Assembly (NCBI RefSeq): GCF_039566955.1
Contig: NZ_CP154796.1
Span: 1,612,001-1,676,000 of the forward strand
Length of the DNA: 64,000 nt
Direction of reading: 5' to 3'
From: Micromonospora sp. DSM 45708
GTDB taxonomy: Bacteria; Actinomycetota; Actinomycetes; Mycobacteriales; Micromonosporaceae
Shown piece by piece: positions 36,409-45,458 of the stretch. The notes under the pieces were generated by a model. The model worked only from the letters and a program-made list of their open reading frames with translations. It was not told the DNA's origin and ran no database searches. The position numbers and the translations under genes were made by a program. Every line of letters starts with the position of its first letter. Within the stretch, counting starts at the first letter, position 1.

Positions 36409-37095
36409 ATGCCCAGGTACGGACGCATCGGCGCGGGCCTCGCCGCCCTGGCGCTGCTGACCGGTCTGGTCGGCGCCACCCCCGCCACCGCCGCCCCCTC
36501 CACCTCGCTGGCCAGCGCCGTGCTGACCTACCCGACCGCGGCCGGCACCGCCGTGTCGGTCAACGACGTCATCCAGGCCAGCCTGAAGACCGGCACCAGC
36601 GCGACGTTCTACTCCTCGGCCAGCGGCACCACCGGCGTCAAGTGCGCCGCGTCCACGTTCAGCGCCAAGGTGCTGAGCAACCCGACCGCTCCCGGCACCG
36701 CCACCGAGAGCCTCACCGCGCAGTCGTTCACGAGCTGCACCAGCAACATCATCGGCACCACCGGCGTGCAGAGCGTGACCGTCAACAACCTGCCGTACAC
36801 CACGTCGGTCACCAGCGGCGGCGTGGTGACCATCTCCGGCACCTCGGCCGCGCCGATCCAGAGCACCGTGGTGCTGAACTCGCTGCTCGGCCCGATCACC
36901 TGCGTCTACCGGACCAGCACCAACACGCTCACCGGCGTGGCGGCCAACGCCACCAACTCGATCGCGTTCACCAACCAGACCCTGACCAAGTTCTCCGGCC
37001 CGTCGCTCTGCTTCGGCACCGCGTACTTCACCGCGACCTACTCGCCGGTGCGGGACACCAGCAAGACCGGCAGCCCGGCGGTCTTCGTCAACTGA
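36409..37095 (+). CDS. Secreted protein with N-terminal signal peptide
   Basis: 228 residues. The start at 36409 has GGAAGGA upstream and gives a clean signal peptide (MPRYGRIGAGLAALALLTGL, cleavage near ATAA-AP around residue 30). The mature domain is Ser/Thr-rich, beta-structured and has four cysteines, likely two disulphides. It resembles exported actinobacterial proteins often found beside DUF6230/DUF6114 and TetR genes; no enzyme motif is visible. An in-frame start at 36319 would bury the signal peptide and is rejected. Confidence 0.8.
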   Translation: MPRYGRIGAGLAALALLTGLVGATPATAAPSTSLASAVLTYPTAAGTAVSVNDVIQASLKTGTSATFYSSASGTTGVKCAASTFSAKVLSNPTAPGTATESLTAQSFTSCTSNIIGTTGVQSVTVNNLPYTTSVTSGGVVTISGTSAAPIQSTVVLNSLLGPITCVYRTSTNTLTGVAANATNSIAFTNQTLTKFSGPSLCFGTAYFTATYSPVRDTSKTGSPAVFVN

Positions 37096-37108
37096 CCACC
37101 CGGCAAGT

Positions 37109-37141
37109 GGCCGGTGCGCGGCGGTTCGCCGCGCACCGGCC
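37109..37141 (+). terminator. Strong hairpin after the secreted-protein gene
   Basis: Perfect 15-bp GC-rich arms (37109-37123 and 37127-37141) with a 3-nt loop, 13 bp after the stop codon. It separates this transcript from the aminotransferase operon. Confidence 0.7.
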
Positions 37142-37260
37142 CCCGCCATGGGGTACGTGGTGTCAGGTGGGCGGGGTCGCCGCGCGACACAGTGACAGTT
37201 GTCCCGACCCCGGCGCGGTGGCAGCGTGCGGGAACCAGACCGCCGCTGAAGGGTGCGCCG

Positions 37261-38559
37261 ATGACCGACGACCTGCTGGCCCGGCACCGGGCCGTGCTCC
37301 CGTCCTGGATGCCGCTCTACTACGCCGAACCACTCGAACTGGTCGCCGGCTCCGGCCGCCGGGTCACCGACGCGGCCGGCCGCAGCTACCTGGACTTCTT
37401 CGGCGGCGTGCTGACCAACATGATCGGCTACGACATCCCGGAGATCCGCGACGCGGTGGACCGGCAACTGCGCACCGGCCTGGTGCACAGCTCCACGCTC
37501 TACCTGATCCGCCAGCAGGTCGAACTGGCCGAGAAGATCGCCCGGCTCTCCGGCATCCCGGACGCCCGTGTCTTCTTCACCAACTCCGGCACCGAGGCGA
37601 ACGAGGCGGCGCTGCTGGTCGCCACCAACCACCGCCGCTCACACCAGATCCTCGCGGTGCGCAACAGCTACCACGGCCGGTCGTACGCGACCATGGGCGT
37701 CACCGGCAACCGCGGCTGGACGGCCAGCGCGCTCAACCCGTTGCAGGTGGCCTGGCTGCACTCCGGTGAGCGGCTGCGTGGCCTGTTGGCCCGGCTCGAC
37801 GCCGCCGACCGGGTCGACGCCGCGGTCGAGGACCTGCGCGAGGTGCTCGCCACCCAGACCGCCGGCGACGTGGCCTGCCTGATCGCCGAGCCGATCCAGG
37901 GCGTCGGCGGCTTCACGTACGGCCCGGACGGGCTGTTCGCGGCCTGGCGGAAGGTGCTCGACGAGCACGGCATCCTGCTGATCAGCGACGAGGTGCAGAC
38001 CGGCTGGGGGCGCACCGGCGAGCACTTCTGGGGCTACCAGGCGCACGGCGTCACGCCGGACCTGCTCACCTTCGCCAAGGGCATCGGCAACGGCTTCGCG
38101 CTGGCCGGGGTGGTGGGTCGGGCCGAGGTGCTGGAGGCGGTGCCGGCGATCAGCTTCTCCACGTTCGGCGGCAACCCGGTCTCCACCGCCGCCGGCAACG
38201 CGGTGCTCGACTACCTGCTCGACCACGACCTCCAGGCCAACGCGGCCCGGGTCGGCGCGATCCTCGCCGACGGCCTGCGGGCCGCCACCGCCGGCCTGGA
38301 CCGGGTCGCCGAGGTCCGCGGCAAGGGCCTCATGCTGGCCGTCGAGTTCGTCCGCCCCGGCACCGTCGAGCCGGACCCGGAGCTGACCGCCCGGGTCTTC
38401 GAGGCGTGCCGTGCCGGCGGCCTGCTGGTCGGCAAGGGCGGCCTGTACGGCAACGTGGTGCGGATGGGCCCGCCGCTGACGCTGACCGAGGACGAGGCCC
38501 GCGAGGGCCTGGCCATCCTGGTCGACGCCATCCGCTCGTCCGTCGAGGAGGCGGCATGA
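37261..38559 (+). CDS. Class III aminotransferase (PLP-dependent)
   Basis: 432-residue fold type I aminotransferase of class III (AGXT2/omega-aminotransferase branch). The cofactor-binding region shows TNSGTEANEAAL, and LISDEVQTGWGRTG carries the PLP-ring aspartate. The Schiff-base lysine is in LLTFAKGIGNGF near residue 282. It overlaps the next gene, a methylmalonate-semialdehyde dehydrogenase, by ATGA. The pair would transaminate an omega-amino acid such as beta-alanine or beta-aminoisobutyrate to the semialdehyde, which the partner oxidises to an acyl-CoA. The substrate is inferred from context. Confidence 0.88.
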   Translation: MTDDLLARHRAVLPSWMPLYYAEPLELVAGSGRRVTDAAGRSYLDFFGGVLTNMIGYDIPEIRDAVDRQLRTGLVHSSTLYLIRQQVELAEKIARLSGIPDARVFFTNSGTEANEAALLVATNHRRSHQILAVRNSYHGRSYATMGVTGNRGWTASALNPLQVAWLHSGERLRGLLARLDAADRVDAAVEDLREVLATQTAGDVACLIAEPIQGVGGFTYGPDGLFAAWRKVLDEHGILLISDEVQTGWGRTGEHFWGYQAHGVTPDLLTFAKGIGNGFALAGVVGRAEVLEAVPAISFSTFGGNPVSTAAGNAVLDYLLDHDLQANAARVGAILADGLRAATAGLDRVAEVRGKGLMLAVEFVRPGTVEPDPELTARVFEACRAGGLLVGKGGLYGNVVRMGPPLTLTEDEAREGLAILVDAIRSSVEEAA

Positions 38560-40046
38560 CCCTCATCGGGCACTACGTCGACGGCAAGCGGACCACCGGG
38601 GACTCCGAGCGGCGCGCCGACGTCTTCGACCCGGCCACCGGCCGGCGTACCGGTCGGGTGGCGCTCGCCGGGGCCGCCGACGTGGCCGGCGCGGTGGAGG
38701 CCGCCGAGCGCGCGGCCCGCGGCTGGCGGGACGCCTCCCTGGCCCGGCGCACGGCGGTGCTGTTCGCCGTCCGGGAGCTGGTGCACGCCCGCCGGGACCG
38801 GCTCGCCGAGGCGATCACCGCCGAGCACGGCAAGGTGCTCGCGGACGCCGCCGGCGAGGTGCAGCGCGGCCTGGAGGTGATCGAGTACGCCTGCGGCATC
38901 GCCTCGGCGCTGCGCGGCGGGTTCAGCGAGAACGTCTCCACCGAGGTCGACTCGTACAGCCTGCGGCAGCCGCTGGGCGTGGTCGCGGTGGTCTCCCCGT
39001 TCAACTTCCCGGTGATGGTGCCGCTCTGGTTCGTGCCGGTGGCGATCGCCTGCGGCAACGCGGTGGTGCTCAAGCCCAGCGAGAAGGACCCGAGCGCGGC
39101 GCTGCTGCTGGCCGAGTGGTTCACCGAGGCGGGCCTGCCCGACGGCGTGCTCAACGTGGTCAACGGCGACAAGGAGGCGGTCGACGCGCTGCTGGACCAC
39201 CCCGGCGTCCGGGCCGTGTCGTTCGTCGGCTCCACCCCGGTGGCCCGGTACGTGCACCAGCGCGGCTCGCTGGCCGGCAAGCGGGTGCAGGCGCTGGGCG
39301 GGGCGAAGAACCACATGGTGGTGCTTCCCGACGCCGACCTGGACCTGGCCGCCGACGCCGCGGTCAACGCCGGATTCGGCTCGGCGGGGGAGCGGTGCAT
39401 GGCGATCTCCGCGCTGGTCGCGGTGGAGCCGGTGGCCGACGCGCTGGTGGAACGTATCGCCGCGCGGATCGGCCGGCTGCGCACCGGGGACGGCCGGCGC
39501 GGCTGCGACATGGGGCCGCTGATCACCGCCGCGCACGCGGACCGGGTGCGCAGCTACGTGGAGTCCGGGATCGCGGCGGGCGCGGTGCCGGTGGTGGACG
39601 GGCGGGACGTCACGCCGGACGGCGACCCCGGCGGCTTCTGGCTCGGCCCGACGCTGTTCGACCACGTCACGCCGGACATGTCGGTCTACACCGACGAGAT
39701 CTTCGGCCCGGTGCTGAGCGTGCTGCGGGTCGGCTCGTACGACGACGCGGTGGAGCTGGTCAACGCCAACCCGTACGGCAACGGCACCGCGATCTTCACC
39801 AACGACGGCGGCGCCGCGCGGCGCTACCAGCACGAGGTGGAAGCCGGCATGGTCGGCATCAACGTGCCGATCCCGGTGCCGATGGCGTACTACTCCTTCG
39901 GCGGGTGGAAGGCGTCGCTCTTCGGCGACCTGCACGCGCACGGCGCCGACGGGGTGGCGTTCTTCACCCGGGGCAAGGTGGTCACCAGCCGCTGGCTCGA
40001 CCCGCGCCACGGCGGGGTCAACCTCGGCTTCCCCACCCAGACCTGA
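38556..40046 (+). CDS. mmsA: CoA-acylating methylmalonate-semialdehyde dehydrogenase
   Basis: 496-residue aldehyde dehydrogenase of the MmsA branch, converting (methyl)malonate semialdehyde to acetyl- or propionyl-CoA with NAD and CoA. Signatures are SPFNFPVMVPLWFVPVAIA, FVGSTPVARYVH and the catalytic cysteine in GSAGERCMAISALV near residue 283. MmsA enzymes lack the general-base glutamate of ordinary aldehyde dehydrogenases, and the ALGGAKNHMVVLPDA segment fits that. The start is coupled to the aminotransferase stop. Its 3' end overlaps the convergent acyltransferase gene by 29 bp. Confidence 0.92.
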   Translation: MTLIGHYVDGKRTTGDSERRADVFDPATGRRTGRVALAGAADVAGAVEAAERAARGWRDASLARRTAVLFAVRELVHARRDRLAEAITAEHGKVLADAAGEVQRGLEVIEYACGIASALRGGFSENVSTEVDSYSLRQPLGVVAVVSPFNFPVMVPLWFVPVAIACGNAVVLKPSEKDPSAALLLAEWFTEAGLPDGVLNVVNGDKEAVDALLDHPGVRAVSFVGSTPVARYVHQRGSLAGKRVQALGGAKNHMVVLPDADLDLAADAAVNAGFGSAGERCMAISALVAVEPVADALVERIAARIGRLRTGDGRRGCDMGPLITAAHADRVRSYVESGIAAGAVPVVDGRDVTPDGDPGGFWLGPTLFDHVTPDMSVYTDEIFGPVLSVLRVGSYDDAVELVNANPYGNGTAIFTNDGGAARRYQHEVEAGMVGINVPIPVPMAYYSFGGWKASLFGDLHAHGADGVAFFTRGKVVTSRWLDPRHGGVNLGFPTQT

Positions 40047-41370
40047 GCAGCCGCAGCAGACCCGCCCCGGCCAGGTACGCCACCAGCGCCGGGACGGGCA
40101 GGCCGAGCGGCTCCGGCGCGGCCTTCGGCGCGAGGCTGTTCAGCAGCAGGCCGGCGACCAGCGCGGCGTACCCGGCGACGGCCATCGTGGTGCGCAGCCG
40201 CCGGCCGCCGGCGTCGGCCGGCCCGGTCGGGGGCGGGCGGCGGGTGCGGGCCTCGACCGGACCGAACACGGCGACCAGCGCGGCCAGCACCACGGCCAGC
40301 GCGAGCAGCCACGGCACCCGCCAGGCCCACCAGGCCGCCGAGCCGACCCGGGGAGTGGGCAGCACACCGAGCGCGTCCAGCAGGCCGATCAGCAGGATCG
40401 CGGCGGTCAGGTGCCACAGGAAGACGGTGAGCACGACCGCGTTGACCGCGATCGCCGCCCGCCACGGGCCGGGCCGGCGCAGCCAGCGGCCGGCCGGGCG
40501 GCGCAGCAGCAGGATCAGCCCGAGCTGGGCGGTGGCGGCGGCGAGCAGCGCCAGGCTCGGCGGCGCGGCGTTGTCCAGCCGTTCGCCCGGCACGTGCAGC
40601 ATCGCCACCGGGTACGGCCCGACGGTGGTCAGCAGCACCAGCGCGACCAGCCCACCGACCAGCAGAGCCGCCCCGGCCCGGCGGGACAGCGGCAGCCGGC
40701 GCCGGCGGGGCTGCTCGGGTGACCGGGCGTCGAACCAGGCGAAGCCGAGCTGGTGCACCGCCAGCCAGCCGAACAGGTAGTTGCCGTCGGCCAGGCCGGC
40801 CGGGCCGAGGAGCCGCCCGAGGTCGCCGAGCGCGACGAGCGCGACCAGCACCACCGGCACGGCCAGCCCGAACCGGCGGTGCAGCGCCGCCATCGGTGGG
40901 GTCAGCGTCACCACCACGAAGTAGGCGACCAGGAACCAGAGCGGGATGGTGGCGAACCAGACCACGGTGCGGACCTGCGCCGGGTCGGCGCCGCGCGCCG
41001 TGGCGACCGCGGCGCCGGCGGCCAGCACCAGCAGCAGCGTGGTGGTCGGCCGGACCAGCCGGGCGCTCCGGTCGACCAGCCAGCCGGTCGCGGTCCCGCC
41101 CCGGCCACGGCGGGCGGTCAGCGAGGCGGCGTTGGCGTAGCCGCCGACCAGGAAGAACACCGGCATCACCTGGGCCAGCCAGGTCAGCGGCCAGGCCCAG
41201 GGCAGGTCGGCCAGCGCCGAGTGACCGGCCGGGCGGCCGTGGTCGTACCCGATCGCGGTCACGCTCCAGTGACCGAGCACGACCATGGTGATCGCCAGCG
41301 CCCGGAGCAGGTCGACGTAGCGCTCCCGCCCCGGCGGCGTGCGCTCGGCGAGCTGCCGCAGGCGGCGCAT
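40018..41370 (-). CDS. Acyltransferase family 3 integral membrane protein
   Basis: 450 residues with ten or more hydrophobic segments, matching the acyltransferase 3 family that acetylates cell-surface sugars or lipids. The N-terminal RYVDLLRALAITMVVLGHW carries the conserved Arg/His pair (RxxDLLRA, H38), and a FLWHLTAA motif lies in the second half. Acceptor unknown. A TAGCCT hexamer sits 6 nt before the ATG, fitting a leaderless transcript. It converges on mmsA and is divergent from the first sugar ABC operon. Confidence 0.88.
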   Translation of the reverse strand: MRRLRQLAERTPPGRERYVDLLRALAITMVVLGHWSVTAIGYDHGRPAGHSALADLPWAWPLTWLAQVMPVFFLVGGYANAASLTARRGRGGTATGWLVDRSARLVRPTTTLLLVLAAGAAVATARGADPAQVRTVVWFATIPLWFLVAYFVVVTLTPPMAALHRRFGLAVPVVLVALVALGDLGRLLGPAGLADGNYLFGWLAVHQLGFAWFDARSPEQPRRRRLPLSRRAGAALLVGGLVALVLLTTVGPYPVAMLHVPGERLDNAAPPSLALLAAATAQLGLILLLRRPAGRWLRRPGPWRAAIAVNAVVLTVFLWHLTAAILLIGLLDALGVLPTPRVGSAAWWAWRVPWLLALAVVLAALVAVFGPVEARTRRPPPTGPADAGGRRLRTTMAVAGYAALVAGLLLNSLAPKAAPEPLGLPVPALVAYLAGAGLLRLLRSGWGSRG

Positions 41371-41429
41371 GGGACCAGGCTATGCCAGCAGCCCCCGACC
41401 GGGACGGATAACGGATCGGTCATGAGGTC

Positions 41430-41458
41430 TTGTGGTCCGCGTCGGGTGGGCGTAGAAA
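41430..41458 (+). promoter_or_regulatory. Possible promoter of the first ngc-like operon
   Basis: TTGTGG (41430-41435), a 17-nt spacer and TAGAAA (41453-41458), about 58 nt before the substrate-binding protein start. Match to consensus is moderate. Confidence 0.4.
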
Positions 41459-41515
41459 TTCTCCAACGAAGACGTGTCCCGTGAAGAGAAGCGACGGAAT
41501 CACCGAGGAGATGCG

Positions 41516-42931
41516 ATGAACAGGCGTGAGATCCTCCGGCGCAGCGCCGCCGCCGGTCTGCTGGCCACTCCCGCCGCCGGCCTGCTCGCCGGCTGCGCCA
41601 CCTCCGGCGGCGACGACAAGGGCGACGCGGGCGCGTACAAGGGCACCAAGAGCGAGCAGAACCCGCTCGGCGTCGCCGAGGACGCGCCGCTGGAGGTGGT
41701 GATCTTCAACGGCGGCTTCGGCGAGGAGTACGCCAAGGCCCACGAGGCGATGTACAAGGAGAAGTACCCGAAGGCGGAGGTCAAGCACTCGGCCACCCAG
41801 GAGATCAGCAAGACGCTCCAGCCGCGCTTCGTCGACGGCAGCCCGCCGGACGTGGTGAACAACTCCGGCGCGGGGCAGATCGACTTCAACGGCCTGGTCT
41901 CCCAGAACGCGCTGGCCGACCTCGGCGAGCTGCTCGCCGCGCCCAGCCTCGACGTGCCCGGCAAGACGGTCAAGGACACGCTGCTGCCCGGCACCGTCGA
42001 GGTCGGCTCCTACGACGGCCGGTTCCTGGTGCTCAACTACACCTACACGGTCTACGGCATCTGGCACTCCACCAAGCTCTTCGCCGAGCGCGGCTGGAGC
42101 TACGCCAAGACCTGGGACGAACACATCGCGCTCTGCCGGCAGATCAAGGCCGCCGGCATCGCCCCCTGGACGTACGCCGGCCTGCACCCGCGCTACATGA
42201 GCTGGCCGCTGATCTCCACCGCGATCAAGCTGGGTGGCCCGTCCGTGGCGCTCGCCATCGACAACCTGGAGCCCAACGCTTGGAAGTCGGACGCGATGAG
42301 GACCGCCGCCGACGCCTGGCACCAGATCGTCAAGGACAGGTTCATCCTCGACGGCTCCCCGGGTCTGGACCACAAGCAGTCGCAGACCGCCTGGTGCCAG
42401 GGCAAGGCCGCGTTCATCTCCTGCGGCTCCTGGCTGGAGAGCGAGCAGAAGGACGTCACCCCGGCCGGCTTCAACATGACTGTCGCGCCGACGCCGAGCC
42501 TGGGCAGCGGCGACAAGCTGCCGTTCGAGGCGATCCGGGGCACCGCGGGCGAGCCGTTCATGGTGCCGGCGAAGGCGAAGAACGTGGCCGGCGGGCTGGA
42601 GTACTTCCGGACCATGCTGTCGCGCAAGGGCGCCCAGGACTTCACGAGGAAGGTCGCCAGCCTGCCCGTGGTCGCCGGCGCCACCGACGGCGTGGAGCTG
42701 CCGTTCGGGCTGGCCACCGTGGTCAAGGCGCTGGACGCGTCCGGCGCCAACGGGTTCAACTGGGTCTACAACAACTACTACCGCAAGCTGGAACGCAACC
42801 TGGTGGACGCGGCCTGCGGCGAGTTCTTCAGCGGCCGGATCTCCCCGGCGGAGTTCCTCGACCAGTGCCAGAAGGGCGCCGACTCGATCGCGCAGGACAG
42901 CTCCGTCAAGAAGTACAAGCGGGCCGCGTGA
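41516..42931 (+). CDS. NgcE-like sugar-binding lipoprotein, system 1
   Basis: Extracellular solute-binding protein family 1, 471 residues. The N terminus has twin arginines followed by a hydrophobic stretch and a lipobox LAGC with Cys27, so it is probably exported (possibly by Tat) and lipid-anchored. The mature domain contains VVIFNGGFGEEYAKAHE, close to the second system's protein at 52835. NgcE-type proteins bind N-acetylglucosamine or chitobiose; the substrate here is inferred by similarity. CGAGGAG precedes the ATG. First of three genes, followed by two permeases; no ATPase gene, so a shared MsiK-type ATPase is expected. Confidence 0.85.
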   Translation: MNRREILRRSAAAGLLATPAAGLLAGCATSGGDDKGDAGAYKGTKSEQNPLGVAEDAPLEVVIFNGGFGEEYAKAHEAMYKEKYPKAEVKHSATQEISKTLQPRFVDGSPPDVVNNSGAGQIDFNGLVSQNALADLGELLAAPSLDVPGKTVKDTLLPGTVEVGSYDGRFLVLNYTYTVYGIWHSTKLFAERGWSYAKTWDEHIALCRQIKAAGIAPWTYAGLHPRYMSWPLISTAIKLGGPSVALAIDNLEPNAWKSDAMRTAADAWHQIVKDRFILDGSPGLDHKQSQTAWCQGKAAFISCGSWLESEQKDVTPAGFNMTVAPTPSLGSGDKLPFEAIRGTAGEPFMVPAKAKNVAGGLEYFRTMLSRKGAQDFTRKVASLPVVAGATDGVELPFGLATVVKALDASGANGFNWVYNNYYRKLERNLVDAACGEFFSGRISPAEFLDQCQKGADSIAQDSSVKKYKRAA

Positions 42932-42938
42932 CGGTCGG

Positions 42939-43850
42939 ATGCGACACGGTCGATACCCACTGATCCTCAGCTTCCTGCTGCCACCGCTGGCGCTGTACGG
43001 CATCTTCGTGCTGTCGCCGTACCTCCAGGCGTTCCAGATCTCCACCACCGACTGGCTGGGCTACTCCGCGCAGGCCGACCAGGTCGGCCTGGCGAACTTC
43101 CGCACGCTGCTGCACGACGGGTACGTCTGGAACGCGTTGCGGAACAACGCGATCCTGCTCGCGGTGGTGCCGGTGGTGACTATCGCGCTGGGTCTCTTCT
43201 TCGCCAGCATGCTCACCATGGGCGGTCGCAAGGGCCGCGCCGGCGTCACCGGGGTACGCGGCACCGCGCTCTACCGGCTGGTCTACTTCTTCCCGCAGGT
43301 GCTCTCCGTGGTGATCATCGCGTTGCTGTGGAAGGAGATCTACAGCCCGACCAGCGGCCTGCTCAACGGCGCGCTACGCGCGATCGGGCTGACCTCCACG
43401 CCGGCCTGGCTGGGCGATCCGCGATTCGCGTTCTGGTGCGTGCTGGCCGTGATGGTGTGGAGCAACGTCGGGTTCTACGTGGTGCTGTTCGGCGCCGCCA
43501 TGCAGGCCATCCCGCGCGACATCTACGAGGCGGTGCTGCTCGACGGCGCGTCCCGGGCCACCATGCTGCGGAAGATCACCATTCCGCTGCTCTGGGACAC
43601 CATCCAGGTGGCCTGGATCTACCTGGCCATCGCCGCGCTGGACGGCTTCATCCTGGTGCAGCTCATGACCAACGGCGGGCCCAACTTCTCCTCCGACGTG
43701 ATCGGTTTGCGGATGTACGACACCTCGTTCGGCAGCGAGAACAAGTTCGGGTACGCCTCCGCGATCGGTGTGGCCATGTTCTTCCTGACCCTCTCGGTGG
43801 CGGTGCTGGCGCTGCGGACCGCCCGGCGTGATCGGATCGAGTACTCGTGA
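42939..43850 (+). CDS. NgcF-like sugar ABC permease, system 1
   Basis: 303-residue MalF-type permease with six predicted membrane segments. The EAA loop (IYEAVLLDGASRATMLRKI), which docks the ATPase, is near residue 200. It starts 7 bp after the binding-protein gene and its stop overlaps the next start, so all three genes are one operon. Confidence 0.88.
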   Translation: MRHGRYPLILSFLLPPLALYGIFVLSPYLQAFQISTTDWLGYSAQADQVGLANFRTLLHDGYVWNALRNNAILLAVVPVVTIALGLFFASMLTMGGRKGRAGVTGVRGTALYRLVYFFPQVLSVVIIALLWKEIYSPTSGLLNGALRAIGLTSTPAWLGDPRFAFWCVLAVMVWSNVGFYVVLFGAAMQAIPRDIYEAVLLDGASRATMLRKITIPLLWDTIQVAWIYLAIAALDGFILVQLMTNGGPNFSSDVIGLRMYDTSFGSENKFGYASAIGVAMFFLTLSVAVLALRTARRDRIEYS

Positions 43851-44722
43851 CCACAGTGCAGACGCCCGTGCCGGCCGACCGTCCGCCGCGCCGCGAGTCG
43901 GGCGTGGCAAACGTCTTCTCGCACGGTTTCCTGCTGCTCTGGGCCGCCATGACCATCCTGCCGCTGGCCTGGATGCTGCTCAGCTCGCTGAAGAGCAACG
44001 GCGAGATCATCGCCGACCCGTGGGGCCTGCCGGAGGCGCTGCGGTTCGACAACTGGGCCCGCGCCTGGACCACCGCCCACATCGGCCGGTTCTTCGTCAA
44101 CAGCCTGGTGGTGGTGGCCGGCTCGCTGAGCCTGACCATGCTGCTCGGCGCCACCGCCGCGTACGTGTTCGCCAGGTACGAGTTCCGCGGCCGTCAGGCG
44201 GTCTACTACCTGTTCGTCGGCGGCATGATGTTCCCGGTGTTCCTGGCGCTGGTGCCGCTCTTCTTCGTGGTGCGCAGCGTCGGTCTGCTCGGCACCTGGC
44301 CGGGCCTGATCCTGGTCTACACGGCGTACTCGCTGCCGTTCACGGTGTTCTTCCTGACCGCCTTCTTCCGGACGCTGCCGACCTCGGTGGCGGAGGCCGC
44401 GATGATCGACGGGTGCGGCCACTTCCGGCTCTTCTTCCGGGTGATGCTGCCGATGGCGCGACCGGGACTGATCAGTGTCGGCATCTTCAACTTCCTCAGC
44501 CACTGGAACCAGTTCCTGCTGCCCCAGGTGCTCATCCCCGGCGACGGGCCGGACCGGATGCTCGCCCAGGGGCTGAGCTCACTGGCGGTCAGCCAGGGCT
44601 ACGCCGGCGACTACGCCCAGCTCTTCGCCGGGCTCACCATCGCGGTGCTGCCGGTGCTGGTGGTCTACGTGGCCTTCCAGCGGCAGATCCAGGCCGGCCT
44701 GACCGCCGGGCAGCTCAAGTGA
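43847..44722 (+). CDS. NgcG-like sugar ABC permease, system 1
   Basis: 291-residue MalG-type permease with six membrane segments and the EAA loop VAEAAMIDGCGHFRLFFRVM near residue 185. The GTG start overlaps the previous stop (GTGA). The C terminus (QRQIQAGLTAGQLK) is typical of carbohydrate permeases. Partner of the preceding permease in importing an amino sugar or oligosaccharide, by similarity to NgcG. Confidence 0.88.
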   Translation: MTTVQTPVPADRPPRRESGVANVFSHGFLLLWAAMTILPLAWMLLSSLKSNGEIIADPWGLPEALRFDNWARAWTTAHIGRFFVNSLVVVAGSLSLTMLLGATAAYVFARYEFRGRQAVYYLFVGGMMFPVFLALVPLFFVVRSVGLLGTWPGLILVYTAYSLPFTVFFLTAFFRTLPTSVAEAAMIDGCGHFRLFFRVMLPMARPGLISVGIFNFLSHWNQFLLPQVLIPGDGPDRMLAQGLSSLAVSQGYAGDYAQLFAGLTIAVLPVLVVYVAFQRQIQAGLTAGQLK

Positions 44723-44765
44723 GGTGGTTGCCACAGGCAACGGGACAGTGCGGATGATCGCGCTC

Positions 44766-44797
44766 CAACAAGGTGGGCCGGCACACTCACCTTGTTG
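44766..44797 (+). terminator. Hairpin between the ABC operon and the next gene
   Basis: Perfect 10-bp arms CAACAAGGTG / CACCTTGTTG around a 12-nt loop, 43 bp after the permease stop and 12 bp before the next start codon. It could terminate the operon or act as an attenuator in the leader of the following gene. Confidence 0.5.
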
Positions 44798-44809
44798 ACA
44801 GGAAACTCC

Positions 44810-45325
44810 ATGTTTTTTCTCATCTACACGCTGTTGTTGCTGCTCGGCGGCATCGCGATGGTCGCCGTCGGCGTCGCCATCAAGGAGCAGGGGACCGGGT
44901 CGCGCGTTCTCAACGTGATCGTCGGCCTGGCGTTCTTCGCGTACGGCTTCTACCTGCTGTTCCTCTTCGACGGTGGCAGCTACCGGATCTTCTTCTACGT
45001 CTTCATCCTGCCGATCCTGCTGATCGTGCGCGCGGTGAAGGCCCGCCGGGAGGCCCGCGAGCAGGCCGCCGCGCACCAGTTCGCCGGCACGCCGCAGCAG
45101 GGCATGTTCCCGCCGTCCGGGCACGGCCAGCCGGCCGCCGGCTTCCCGTCCGCCCAGGGCCAGCCGGCGCCGCACGGCTACCCGGCCGCGCCGCAGGGCT
45201 ACCCGGGTCAGACCCCACCGCAGGGCTACCCGGGTCAGACCCCACCGCAGTCCGCGCCCTACCCGTCCCAGGTCGGCCAGTCGGGGCAGCAGCCCTACGG
45301 GCAGCCGGGCAACCCGACCGCCTGA
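44810..45325 (+). CDS. Small membrane protein with Pro/Gln/Gly-rich tail
   Basis: 171 residues from the ATG at 44810, preceded by AGGAAA. Three hydrophobic segments lie within the first ~75 residues, followed by a basic stretch (KARREAREQ) and a long Pro/Gln/Gly/Tyr-rich cytoplasmic tail with two tandem QGYPGQTPP units. No recognised function. The upstream in-frame TTG at 44792 lies inside a hairpin and is unlikely. Confidence 0.7.
   Translation: MFFLIYTLLLLLGGIAMVAVGVAIKEQGTGSRVLNVIVGLAFFAYGFYLLFLFDGGSYRIFFYVFILPILLIVRAVKARREAREQAAAHQFAGTPQQGMFPPSGHGQPAAGFPSAQGQPAPHGYPAAPQGYPGQTPPQGYPGQTPPQSAPYPSQVGQSGQQPYGQPGNPTA
45194..45247 (+). repeat. 27-bp tandem duplication inside the tail of the membrane-protein gene
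   Basis: Two adjacent identical 27-bp copies (45194-45220 and 45221-45247) encode repeated QGYPGQTPP in the low-complexity tail. Confidence 0.85.
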
Positions 45326-45333
45326 GCGGGCAC

Positions 45334-45366
45334 GGAGAGCCGGTCGGCCACGTCGGCCGGCTCTCC
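45334..45366. terminator. Terminator between convergent genes
   Basis: GGAGAGCCGG and CCGGCTCTCC arms (10 bp, extendable inward) 8 bp after the membrane-protein stop; probably terminates it and perhaps the convergent regulator. Confidence 0.55.
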
Positions 45367-45458
45367 GCCGCGTCGGGCTGGGCACGCCGGGTCGCGTCGT
45401 CGGCGGGGCGCCGGCCGGGCGCCGTCCGGGCCGTGCGGGTCGCCGAGGTCGACCGGGA

